Of a stretch of 64,000 bases of DNA, positions 36,496 through 44,880 are shown one piece after another (position 1 is the first letter of the stretch; each line of letters opens with the position of its first letter). The stretch comes from a bacterium. GTDB taxonomy: Bacteria; UBP13; UBA5359. The notes beneath the pieces are model-generated. The model did not search any database. It was given only the letters and a program-made list of their open reading frames with translations, and was not told the DNA's origin. Made by a program: the position numbers and the translations under genes. The stretch lies in assembly GCA_028685295.1 (NCBI GenBank), contig JAQUEL010000003.1, positions 1-64,000 on the forward strand. Reading direction: 5' to 3'.

Positions 36496-37827
36496 ATGAC
36501 GAAAACAACACAAGAGGTCCAGGCTTTTATCGAGCAAGGCAACTGGCAGGGCCTTCGTGATCTGCTGGAATCCTTCCCTCCGCCTGAAATAGTGGACCTG
36601 CTGCCGGAACTGGACGAAGCAGACCGGGCCATCCTTTTTCGTCTTCTACACCGGCCGATAGCCGCCGAAATATTTTCTTGCTTGGAGCCTCAGGAGCAAG
36701 ATGCTCTTTTGAGTGATTTGACCAATGAGGAAACCCGGCAACTGCTGGCTAATATGCGTCCGGACGATAGAACGCACTTTCTAGAAGAAATGCCCGGCCA
36801 GGCTACACAGCGCCTGATGAACCTGCTAAGCCCCCATGATCTGCAGGAAGCCAGGCAACTTCTGGGTTATCCTGAAGATAGTGTTGGCAGGTTGATGACT
36901 CCGGACTATGTAGCTGTTCGCCCGTATTGGACTATTGACCATGCCCTGTCTCATATCCGACTCAAGGGCAAAGACAGCGAAACCATTTACACTGTTTATG
37001 TAGTGGATGCCTCATGGAAACTATTGGGAACGCTGGAGCTGCGTAAGCTTCTTCTGGCTGATTCGGATAAAATGGCAGAGCAGATTATGAACACCTCTTT
37101 TGCCAGTGTCATGGCATTGGATGACCGGGAAGAGGCCGTCAAAGTTATTCAAAAGTATAATCTTGTAGCTGTTCCGGTAGTCGATTCTAATGGCGTCCTG
37201 CTGGGTATTGTTACCGTTGATGATGTTCTTGATGTCTCTCAGGAAGAAGTGACTGAGGATTTTCACAAAGTCGGCGGTATCACTCCTTTGGAAAGCAGCT
37301 ATCGGGCCAGCAGTCTATGGTCGCTTTTCTCCAAGCGTATCGGCTGGTTGGCAGCTTTGGTAGTTGTTAATCTGGTCTCATCCAGCATTATCGCTTCCTT
37401 TGAAGATGTGCTGACCGGCACCATCGTTCTGGCCTTTTTTATTCCTCTGCTAATAGACAGCGGCGGCAACGCGGGTGCACAGGCGGCCACCCTGATGATT
37501 CGGGCATTAGCCACCGGTGATATCAATGTCAAACAATGGGGAGCGGTATTCTTCAAAGAAATCGGTGTGGGCGCCCTGCTGGGTATTACCCTGGGCGCTA
37601 TGGGCTTTGCACTGGGGGCTTTCCGTGGAAATACACAGATCGGCTGGGTCGTGGGATTAACCATGATAAGCATTATCATATGGTCCAATCTGCTTGGTAT
37701 GTTCCTACCTTTTTTATTCACGCGTATTAAACTGGATCCGGCTGTGGCCAGCAGTCCCCTGATAACAACGCTCGCCGATGTAGGCGGGCTGGCGATATAC
37801 TTTCTTATTGCCTCCTGGATACTTTAG
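36496..37827 (+). CDS. mgtE: Magnesium transporter MgtE
   Basis: A 443-residue Mg2+ channel. The N-terminal MgtE_N helical domain (about 1-130; LLESFPPPEIVDLLPELDE) is followed by two CBS domains (about 135-255; LMTPDYVAVRP, YNLVAVPVVDSNGVLLGIVT) and a five-helix membrane domain with the conserved IDSGGNAGAQAATLMIRALA stretch. The CBS and N domains gate the channel by intracellular Mg2+. GAGGG precedes the ATG. This is the only plus-strand gene I support in the window, convergent with rpe. Confidence 0.95.
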   Translation: MTKTTQEVQAFIEQGNWQGLRDLLESFPPPEIVDLLPELDEADRAILFRLLHRPIAAEIFSCLEPQEQDALLSDLTNEETRQLLANMRPDDRTHFLEEMPGQATQRLMNLLSPHDLQEARQLLGYPEDSVGRLMTPDYVAVRPYWTIDHALSHIRLKGKDSETIYTVYVVDASWKLLGTLELRKLLLADSDKMAEQIMNTSFASVMALDDREEAVKVIQKYNLVAVPVVDSNGVLLGIVTVDDVLDVSQEEVTEDFHKVGGITPLESSYRASSLWSLFSKRIGWLAALVVVNLVSSSIIASFEDVLTGTIVLAFFIPLLIDSGGNAGAQAATLMIRALATGDINVKQWGAVFFKEIGVGALLGITLGAMGFALGAFRGNTQIGWVVGLTMISIIIWSNLLGMFLPFLFTRIKLDPAVASSPLITTLADVGGLAIYFLIASWIL

Positions 37828-37891
37828 CAGTCAATTTGGTCTATGCCGTAACAGTCTCTTCAATTCTGCAACAAAACATCTTTGCCCTTGT

Positions 37892-38551
37892 TCAGATTTT
37901 TTCTTCTCGTAGGGTTTGTATCGCCTCAGCCATATCATCGGCACCGAAGACTGCGGTCCCGGCAACCAGCATATCGGCGCCTGCTTTTATCACTCTGGAG
38001 GCGGTGGCGATGTTTATTCCTCCATCCACCTCCAGACGTATCTCCCGCCCGGAACGATCGATCATACCGCGGGCTGCGGCAATCTTCGGCAACATAGCCT
38101 CAATAAAGGCCTGTCCGCCATATCCGGGGTTGACGGTCATCAAAAGAACGTAATCAGCCTCTTCAAGCACATAATTTATAGTATCCAAAGGGGTAGCTGG
38201 ATTGAGAGCCACACCGGCCTGGGCACCTGTCTGACGAATCATGCCCAAAGCTCTATGCAGATGAGCAGTGGCCTCGACATGAAGCGATATCATCCCGGCT
38301 CCAGCTTCGGCGAAAGACTCGATCTGTCTTTCCGGAGAAGAAATCATCAGATGAACATCAAAAATAAGGTCTGTTCTCTTCCTTAAAGCCTTGACCACAT
38401 CGGCACCGATAGTTATAGGAGGAACAAAGGCTCCATCCATAACGTCGACGTGAATATGCGTTGCTCCCGCATCCCCGGCTCTGGACACCTCGCAGCCTAG
38501 GCAACTGAAATCCGATGCCAGTATGGATGGCAATATGGTTATATCTTTCAC
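37892..38551 (-). CDS. rpe: Ribulose-phosphate 3-epimerase
   Basis: A 219-residue TIM-barrel enzyme interconverting ribulose-5-P and xylulose-5-P. Motifs are ILPSILASDFSCLG, HIHVDVMDGAFVPPITIG and LMTVNPGYGGQAFI. The GTG start directly follows the kinase-like gene's stop (TAAGTG), with AGGAG inside the end of that gene. In related genomes rsgA normally sits between prkC and rpe; here nothing does. Confidence 0.95.
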   Translation of the reverse strand: MKDITILPSILASDFSCLGCEVSRAGDAGATHIHVDVMDGAFVPPITIGADVVKALRKRTDLIFDVHLMISSPERQIESFAEAGAGMISLHVEATAHLHRALGMIRQTGAQAGVALNPATPLDTINYVLEEADYVLLMTVNPGYGGQAFIEAMLPKIAAARGMIDRSGREIRLEVDGGINIATASRVIKAGADMLVAGTAVFGADDMAEAIQTLREEKI

Positions 38552-40231
38552 TTAGAAAGTCTCCTCTCTCACCAGCCGGCCGTCCACATATATGTTCACG
38601 GATACTTCATCGAAGCCGGTAATCTCCTGCTGAACGTTCTCTCCCGGCTGAAAGAGCTTGTCCAGATAGATTCTTTCGCCCTGACTGTCGGTTACCATTA
38701 CCCGTATTCTGTGACGCTTGCCGTCGTTAGGCACTTGATAATTAACGACTGCGCTCTTCTTAACGCCTTCAGCCTCGGAGGATACCGTCTCCTCCGGCTC
38801 CGGTCCCTGGCTCAGGATGATGGCTATCCGGGATCCTTTGGGTACAATTGATTGCGGCTGCGGTGATTGACCGGCCACGTATCCCTTGGGAATAAAAGCA
38901 TCATATCGCTCTTCGGGCTTGCTTGCCGTCAGACCGGCCTCAGACAAGGCTCGCAATGCACTATCATAAGGATTATTATAAAGATCGGGCACTTCCGCTG
39001 TTTCAATCCCTTTGCTGATAATAACAAAAACAAGACGATTCTGACGCACCATTCTTCCTGCTGCCGGTTCAGTGGAGAGCACAGTGCCGACGGCATAAGT
39101 ATTATCATATTTCTCACCGACTATTTTCATATGCAGCTTTCGATCCTCAAGAATCTGCTCCGCCTCCCTGATAGATTTACCGCGAACATCAGGCATGGTG
39201 ACCTCGGCAGGAAAAATGTTCAACGGCAATTTGCTTATCAAGACACCTAATACCAGAATTAATCCGGCAAGCAATATAATTTTTCCAGCAGACGGCGGAC
39301 GTTTATGTCTACCCCCGGCCCGGAGAGTTCTGAGACTTCCGGCATACTCTTCTTTATCATCATCAAAAGCATCATTATCCTTGGTACCATCCGTAATATT
39401 GCTCGGCGATGGAGTAAAGGTATCACCGCCAATGAATATATCCCGCAATGCCTTCAACAATAGCTCCACCGTACGGTAACGCCTCGCCGGATCTTTATCC
39501 AAAAGCCTGTCTATCAATTTATCCAGCTCTTCATCGATCATGCTGAGATTGTAACGGGGAGACAGCGGCTTTTCATGTAAATGATCGTAAGCTATTTTAA
39601 CGACGGTGTCACCATTGAAAGGCACCTTGCCGCATACCATCTCATAGAGATTGATTCCGACCATATACATGTCCGAGGCTTCGCTCGGCAATTCACCCTT
39701 TATCTGCTCGGGTGATATATAAAGCACACCGGCCATTGTTAGCGGCACAGCATCCCTGGATATTCGAGCAATGGCTGTTGCCATGGAGAAATCATTCAGT
39801 TTTACCGTACCTGTAAGGTCGTAGTGGATATTGCCCGGGACCAGGTGCCCATGCAACAGACCGGTCTTGTGAGCATATTTCAGCGCTTCGCATATTTGCA
39901 CGCCTGTTCTTACCGCCTCATTGGGGAATAGAGGAAAGGTTCTGCTGTTCTTAACAGTACCAGCCATAAGCTCCTGTACCAGATAATGAATATCACCATC
40001 CCTGTAGGAGGCATATGTATTGGTAATATAAGGATGTGACAGGCCGGCTAGATTTCTGGCTACTCTGTGAAACTCCTCCACCACACTTTCAGAAGCCAAC
40101 TGCCGATGTAGAATCTTAACGGCTACCTCTCTGTTAAGAAGTGTATCCATCGCTTTATATACGGCCGTTATATCGCCGGAGCCAATTTCCGCCAGTATCA
40201 GATAACGGTCATTCAGCATTTTGCCGGTCAT
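38552..40231 (-). CDS. PASTA-domain Ser/Thr kinase homologue (PrkC/Stk type), predicted pseudokinase
   Basis: A 559-residue protein with the PrkC layout: kinase-like domain (about 9-270), acidic linker, one transmembrane helix (about 317-334, IILLAGLILVLGVLISKL), two PASTA repeats (about 344-408 and 411-477) and a C-terminal beta domain. The fold is recognisable: VAVKIL keeps the beta-3 lysine (K39), and LSHPYI, SPEQIKGE and SDMYMVGINLYEMVCGKVPF are conserved. The active site is not: the HRD-x-K-x-x-N loop reads HGHLVPGN (127-134), so the catalytic Asp and Lys are gone; the alpha-C Glu is Val57 (HRVARN); DFG is DFS (147-149); and the third Gly of the P-loop is missing (IGSGDITAVY). Phosphotransfer therefore looks unlikely; muropeptide sensing by the PASTA part may remain. 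The usual phosphatase and rsgA neighbours are missing. The start overlaps a small upstream ORF by ATGA. Confidence 0.85.
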   Translation of the reverse strand: MTGKMLNDRYLILAEIGSGDITAVYKAMDTLLNREVAVKILHRQLASESVVEEFHRVARNLAGLSHPYITNTYASYRDGDIHYLVQELMAGTVKNSRTFPLFPNEAVRTGVQICEALKYAHKTGLLHGHLVPGNIHYDLTGTVKLNDFSMATAIARISRDAVPLTMAGVLYISPEQIKGELPSEASDMYMVGINLYEMVCGKVPFNGDTVVKIAYDHLHEKPLSPRYNLSMIDEELDKLIDRLLDKDPARRYRTVELLLKALRDIFIGGDTFTPSPSNITDGTKDNDAFDDDKEEYAGSLRTLRAGGRHKRPPSAGKIILLAGLILVLGVLISKLPLNIFPAEVTMPDVRGKSIREAEQILEDRKLHMKIVGEKYDNTYAVGTVLSTEPAAGRMVRQNRLVFVIISKGIETAEVPDLYNNPYDSALRALSEAGLTASKPEERYDAFIPKGYVAGQSPQPQSIVPKGSRIAIILSQGPEPEETVSSEAEGVKKSAVVNYQVPNDGKRHRIRVMVTDSQGERIYLDKLFQPGENVQQEITGFDEVSVNIYVDGRLVREETF

Positions 40232-40362
40232 GACGCAACTACTCCTATAATATAAATCAGAAACACCAGCAGATTACCGGAGTCTTTATCAATACTTCCG
40301 AACCCTTTGTGCTTCTGCGACTTGATGCCCTTAGGCGTCTCTGTCTTTATTTCTTCAACCAC
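40228..40362 (-). CDS. Small 44-residue ORF between rlmN and the PASTA pseudokinase, candidate membrane peptide
   Basis: A GTG at 40362, 15 bases inside the end of rlmN, opens 44 codons whose TGA overlaps the pseudokinase ATG as ATGA. AGAGGA lies nine bases upstream of the GTG. The peptide has a charged N-terminal half (begins VVEEIKTETPKGIKSQKHK; the first V is read as Met) and a hydrophobic C-terminus (LLVFLIYIIGVVAS) that could anchor in or lie against the membrane. It fills the whole gap between the two genes and sits where the PP2C phosphatase gene is found in related bacteria, but it shows no phosphatase motif. Overlap at both ends and a ribosome site argue for a real gene; its small size leaves doubt. 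Confidence 0.55.
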   Translation of the reverse strand: MVEEIKTETPKGIKSQKHKGFGSIDKDSGNLLVFLIYIIGVVAS

Positions 40363-41429
40363 CGTTTCTTATCCTCTTTTCGGTCTTGTTCGGGCTGTCG
40401 GGCACTAAACGTTTTATCGCCGGCCAACTGGCCGCAACCACCGCCAACGGTTGTGCCGCGGCTTTGCCTGAGCGTGTATATCAAGCCTGCGCTATCCAAG
40501 GCTTTAGAAAACAAAAGGGCCTCGCGTAATCCTGGCCTTCCGCCGCCGGCAGGATTAAGAGGAATAACGTTGATATGATATTTGAGCCCTCTAAGAAGCA
40601 CTGCCAGCGCTCTAATCTGATCCGGGCCATCGTTGACGCTGGGAATAACAGTATATTCAAATGTTATCCGACGACCTGTTCCGGCCTGATACTCTTTGCA
40701 GGCAGAGATGAGAACGCTAAGGGGGTATACCCTGTTTACAGGCATGATGGTGCTGCGCACCTCGTCGGTGGCGGCATGCAACGAGACGGCCAAACGTATC
40801 TGTATGCCCTCTGTAGCCAGACGCTTTATTTCGGGCACTATACCGCAGGTAGATACGGTAATCTGCCTCTGTGACAAGCCGTATCCCTCCGGCGCTGTCA
40901 GCAACCGTATGGATCGCATTACGGCCTCATAATTGTAAAAGGGTTCTCCCATCCCCATATATAAAATATTGTTTATCCTGCGTCCAAGAGCTTTAGCAAC
41001 AACGTAAATCTCCCCCATTATCTCCGAAGCCGTCATATTACGGCTAAAACCCATAGCACCCGTAGCACAAAAAGAGCATCCCAGCGGACATCCGACCTGT
41101 GAAGATATACATAAACTGCTGCGCTTGTTATAATGCATGAGCACAGCTTCTATATTTTTCCCATCAGCAAGGCGTAAAAGAAATTTTACCGTAGCCTCTT
41201 CTCGCGATACTGTACGCCCGGCAATTACGGGATGCTCGATAACGGCCTTCTGCTTAAGAAGAGCTCGCATCGCAAGAGATAGTTCGCTAATTTCATCAAT
41301 AGATGAAGCCATCTTTGCATGCAAGCGTTTGAATATTTGATCCGCTCTGTAAGGCTCCCAGCCGAGATCAGCGATAAAGGTCCGCATCTCCTCAGGAAGA
41401 AAAGCAAGAGCATCAGCCTTAGCTGTCAT
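40347..41429 (-). CDS. rlmN: 23S rRNA (adenine-2503-C2)-methyltransferase
   Basis: A 360-residue radical-SAM methyltransferase for A2503 of 23S rRNA and A37 of some tRNAs. The cluster motif is CPLGCSFCATGAMGFSRN (about residues 112-129); GEPFYNYEAVMRSIR is conserved; the C-terminal Cys needed for methyl transfer lies in GGGCGQLAGDK (about 333-343). The ATG overlaps the rsmB end by 11 bases. The tail is basic (KEDKKRWLKK). Confidence 0.95.
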   Translation of the reverse strand: MTAKADALAFLPEEMRTFIADLGWEPYRADQIFKRLHAKMASSIDEISELSLAMRALLKQKAVIEHPVIAGRTVSREEATVKFLLRLADGKNIEAVLMHYNKRSSLCISSQVGCPLGCSFCATGAMGFSRNMTASEIMGEIYVVAKALGRRINNILYMGMGEPFYNYEAVMRSIRLLTAPEGYGLSQRQITVSTCGIVPEIKRLATEGIQIRLAVSLHAATDEVRSTIMPVNRVYPLSVLISACKEYQAGTGRRITFEYTVIPSVNDGPDQIRALAVLLRGLKYHINVIPLNPAGGGRPGLREALLFSKALDSAGLIYTLRQSRGTTVGGGCGQLAGDKTFSARQPEQDRKEDKKRWLKK

Positions 41430-42783
41430 TATCGGCCCTCCTTCGCATAGCCGCCAGAAAGAACCCGTCTGTGCCGTGTACGCCGGGGAGCAGGCGCAAG
41501 GTGCCTGCGGTTGTTAGCTGTCCATCATGTAAGCAAAGCGGTAAACGCCGGCTCAGGTCCAGCGGCATATATTCCCTGTTCGCCGCCAGAAAACTGCTTA
41601 TGATATCCGAACCTTCCTCCGGCTCGATGCTGCAAACGCTATAGACCAGTATACCACCGGGACGGACCGCCCGCGCCGCTTCATTGAGAATAGCCGTTTG
41701 CAATTCGGGCAACTCCTGCAGCTTCTCCGGCAGAAGACGCCATTTTATCTCCGGCTTTCGCCTCAGCGATCCTGTGCCTGTACACGGAGCATCCGCCATG
41801 ACAGCATCAAAGCGTTCATTTACCTTACCTGTAACTTCTCTGGCATCCATCTGAAGAGTGTCGATAATTCCTATGCCAAGACGGGCTGCATTGGCATGAA
41901 CAAGCCGCAAGCGTGCCGCATTGATATCTACCGAGAGTATTCGCCCTCTATTTGCCATCAATTCGGCAACGTGGGTACTTTTACCTCCGGGAGCGCTGCA
42001 GAGATCCAAGACATTCTGTCCGGGCATGGGAGTGAGGGCATGAGCAACACACATAGATGCCTCGTCCTGTGGTTGGAATAGCCCCTCGATGTACTCTGGA
42101 GTATTCCAGATGCCCGCTCCCGTTGCCAAATTCAGTGCCTCCGGAAAGAGTCTGCCGGATGATACCTGATAGCCTTTCTCTGCTAAGGAGCGCCCTAATT
42201 CTTCTGAGGTCGTCTTAAGGAGATTTGTTCGCAGCGTAAGAGGCGGACGTTCGTTATTGGCCTGGCAAATTGATAAGGCACCGTCAAAACCGTATGCGGT
42301 TATCCATCGCTCCACCATCCAGACCGGGTGGCTATGCCGAGCCGATATATAGCCTATCGGATCTTCATGACAATCCGGCCAATCATTATCCTCGATATCG
42401 GCTGGAAGATGCCGCAGAATCGCATTGACCAGGCCTGCGACTCCCTTATGAGCATACCTCCTGGCCGCTCGGACGGATTCATCCACAACGGCATAGGCTG
42501 GAACGCGGGTAAGGAAATATAGTTGATAAATACCTAGGCGAAGAATGTTTTTTATGGGCAGGGTCAGCTTGGTTACGGGATGCCTGGAGCGGCGATCGAT
42601 GATATAATCGATCGCCCCCCTCCAGCGCAGAACTCCATAAAGCAGCTCTGTCGCCAGAGCCGTCTCAACACCCTCACCTATTCCTGTTTCGGCCAACGCC
42701 CTACTTAGGGCTATATTAGAAAACGCCTGGCGCTTTTCCATCAGCATCAGCGTTCTCAAGGCTAGATCTCTTCCCTTTATCAA
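41419..42783 (-). CDS. rsmB: 16S rRNA (cytosine-967-C5)-methyltransferase
   Basis: A 454-residue enzyme with an N-terminal NusB-like RNA-binding domain (about 1-140) and a SAM-dependent methyltransferase domain. The SAM motif is LDLCSAPGGKSTHVAELM; the two catalytic cysteines are in DAPCTGTGSLRRKPE and VYSVCSIEPEEGSD. The start is a TTG at 42783, behind the htpX remnant. Confidence 0.94.
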   Translation of the reverse strand: MIKGRDLALRTLMLMEKRQAFSNIALSRALAETGIGEGVETALATELLYGVLRWRGAIDYIIDRRSRHPVTKLTLPIKNILRLGIYQLYFLTRVPAYAVVDESVRAARRYAHKGVAGLVNAILRHLPADIEDNDWPDCHEDPIGYISARHSHPVWMVERWITAYGFDGALSICQANNERPPLTLRTNLLKTTSEELGRSLAEKGYQVSSGRLFPEALNLATGAGIWNTPEYIEGLFQPQDEASMCVAHALTPMPGQNVLDLCSAPGGKSTHVAELMANRGRILSVDINAARLRLVHANAARLGIGIIDTLQMDAREVTGKVNERFDAVMADAPCTGTGSLRRKPEIKWRLLPEKLQELPELQTAILNEAARAVRPGGILVYSVCSIEPEEGSDIISSFLAANREYMPLDLSRRLPLCLHDGQLTTAGTLRLLPGVHGTDGFFLAAMRRRADNDS

Positions 42784-42790
42784 TGCTCTT

Positions 42791-43020
42791 TTATATCCTC
42801 ATCTTTTCAAGCCGTTCGATACGCTTCTCCAATAGCGAATACGTGTTAAAGCCGCATATACCGAGAACCATCTTATCGCTGAACCAGTAGCTGCTAAAGT
42901 TTATCGCAGCCGCCAGAATAAAGGCCATTATTGCCCCGTTGCTTCCACCCAGATAATCGTCAAAACAAGCAGAAGCGTCATCAGTCGCATAAAAAATGTC
43001 TTAACGTAGTTCAGCTTTGT
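42791..43020 (-). pseudogene. Remnant of an HtpX-family membrane metalloprotease gene (N-terminus only, frameshifted)
   Basis: Between the ASKHA gene and rsmB the minus strand still encodes the start of an HtpX protein in two frames. From about 43014 LNYVKTFFMRLMTLLLVLT is read. After a one-base frame change near 42965-42975 it continues as LGGSNGAIMAFILAAAINF and SSYWFSDKMVLGICGF, ending at a TAA (42791) after 19 unrelated residues. The SYWFSDK-MVL segment is typical of the short bacterial/archaeal HtpX type. The zinc-binding HExxH domain, about 200 further residues, is deleted. No ORF longer than about 50 codons survives. Confidence 0.75.
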
Positions 43021-43053
43021 TATATCGCCGAAGAAATTCTACTACAAATTGGG

Positions 43054-44877
43054 TTAAAATAACATAGACGCAACAAACTCCCTTTGAAAATCCGCATTCA
43101 AAGAGAGTTCGATATATTCAACCTTTTGCGCCAATCTTCGGGCCCTATACCGGTCATCCAGGGATGCCAACGCCTTGACGGCTCCAACTCCGGCGGCATT
43201 ACCTGCAGATATTATTCTCTTCGCATCGATAGCCGGCAAAAGCCCGATCTCCAATGCACTGCTTTTATTGATATAATTACCGAATGCGCCTGCCAGCAAA
43301 AGAAGAGAAATATCCTTCTCTTCGCATCCAAAATATTTCAAAAGAAGGATGGCTCCGGCTCGGATAGCGGCTTTTGCCAATTGAACCTCTCTGATGTCTC
43401 GCTGAGTAATCTTTACTCTGCCGTCGGCACTATCGCCAAAGAGAATACTGGAAGCGCCATCTTCTTCAGCCAGGCGTATGCCTTTAACAGCTCGGCTTCT
43501 TTCAAGTGCTTCCTCTCCGGATATGATGTATCCGGATTCATCAATTAAACCGCAACGTCTGAAAAGGGCCACGGCATCGATTAATCCCGAACCGCAGAAG
43601 CCGACAGCCTCCGTTTCACCTATAACCGAACAAACAACTCTTTCATTCTCGATTCTGACACCATCGATGGCTCCGGGAACGGCACGCATACCCCGGGATA
43701 TATGCGCACCTTCAAAAGCGGGTCCGGCTGCAGCAGAGCAGGCTATCATCCGTTCACGGTTGCCCAGCACCATCTCGCCGTTAGTGCCGATATCTACAAT
43801 CAGCTTCAGCTCATCGGCTTCCTCAATGCCGGTGGCCAGTATAACTCCGACCGTATCCGCACCGACAAAACCGGCGACATTGGGAAGAGTGAAAACATCG
43901 GCTGCAGGATTAATACTACCTATACCGGCGCTTACAGCATCGGCACATACTTCGTCGCTGGTAACGGCTGTGTATGGTGCCGTTGCCAGCGCCCGGACAT
44001 CAAGCCCCCAGAAGATATGGCTCATACAGGTATTGCCCACCAGAGCAACCTCATAAATATTGGTTGTTTCAATATTGTGCCGCCTAGCGAGTTCGCTTAT
44101 CAGGCCGTTGACCGTATTCAACAGCATATCTTTCAATGCTTGCAATTTCAAATCGTCAGAGGCATATTCTATGCGGGATATAAGATCTGCTCCATATGTT
44201 GCCTGAGGATTGGAGGATGAGGCGGTATCTATCAGCCGCTGCCGGTATACATCCAGCAAATAGCTTGCTATTGTGGTGGTGCCGATATCCACTGCCACGG
44301 CGTAATTGGCGTCAACGCTATTTCCTCTTTCCACCGTTATCACGCTGTCACCGCGTAAAACAACTGTTATCTCCTGTGGAGAGCGCTGATCAAGAAGGCC
44401 GTTTAAGCAACGCAGCACGTCGATTCTCAGCGGCTTCACTTCAGCATGCCCGGCCAGTGCATAGCGCAAACGTTCTGTCGCCGACCACTGCTTTTCCAGG
44501 CTGGGAGGCCCTATCACTACCGCCACCTTGCTGACAGAAGGCCTGAAGGCCAGATCGATACGGCTATCACCGGCAAAGAGCTTATGAGTAGCCAGACTGA
44601 GCGTATCCTCATAATGTACACTCATATTCTGTTTTGGTCGAAGCCTACAGGCCAATCTCATTCCCGCTGATAGATCATCAGATGACAGCAGCCGCAACTC
44701 CACCTCATCGGGCACAGCTTCACCATGGATAACCCTTACTTTGCATTTGCCGCAGGTTCCCAGCCCGCCACAAGGAGCTTCTACGGCCTTGCCGGCATTA
44801 ATCATGGCCTCCATGAGTGTCTCACCCGGGGACACCTTTATAACTTCACCATCGGGTTCCAGTATCACCTTGGGCAT
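43054..44877 (-). CDS. Ferredoxin-domain ASKHA ATPase (DUF4445; corrinoid-protein reductive activator-like)
   Basis: A 607-residue protein of the RACo/RamA-related group. The N-terminal [2Fe-2S] ferredoxin domain has CGGLGTCGKC (about residues 36-45) and a fourth Cys in RLACRL (about 77). A linker follows, then an actin-like ATPase domain with VAVDIGTTTIASYLLD (phosphate 1), VGNTCMSHIFWG, LIVDIGTNGEMVLGN and AGAFGNYINKSSALEIGLLP. Known relatives use ATP to re-reduce the Co(II) form of corrinoid methyltransferases. No corrinoid protein or methyltransferase is encoded nearby; it lies 3 bases after fmt, so its target must be elsewhere or different. Confidence 0.85.
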   Translation of the reverse strand: MPKVILEPDGEVIKVSPGETLMEAMINAGKAVEAPCGGLGTCGKCKVRVIHGEAVPDEVELRLLSSDDLSAGMRLACRLRPKQNMSVHYEDTLSLATHKLFAGDSRIDLAFRPSVSKVAVVIGPPSLEKQWSATERLRYALAGHAEVKPLRIDVLRCLNGLLDQRSPQEITVVLRGDSVITVERGNSVDANYAVAVDIGTTTIASYLLDVYRQRLIDTASSSNPQATYGADLISRIEYASDDLKLQALKDMLLNTVNGLISELARRHNIETTNIYEVALVGNTCMSHIFWGLDVRALATAPYTAVTSDEVCADAVSAGIGSINPAADVFTLPNVAGFVGADTVGVILATGIEEADELKLIVDIGTNGEMVLGNRERMIACSAAAGPAFEGAHISRGMRAVPGAIDGVRIENERVVCSVIGETEAVGFCGSGLIDAVALFRRCGLIDESGYIISGEEALERSRAVKGIRLAEEDGASSILFGDSADGRVKITQRDIREVQLAKAAIRAGAILLLKYFGCEEKDISLLLLAGAFGNYINKSSALEIGLLPAIDAKRIISAGNAAGVGAVKALASLDDRYRARRLAQKVEYIELSLNADFQREFVASMLF

Positions 44878-44880
44878 CTC

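Noticed and set aside
37828-37891. Terminator between convergent mgtE and rpe
   Set aside because: No convincing GC-rich stem with a T run was found on either strand.
40232-40346. Remnant of the PP2C phosphatase gene between rlmN and the PASTA protein
   Set aside because: No frame shows the DxGxxR or DG/DN metal-binding motifs of PP2C; the only supported reading is the 44-codon ORF.
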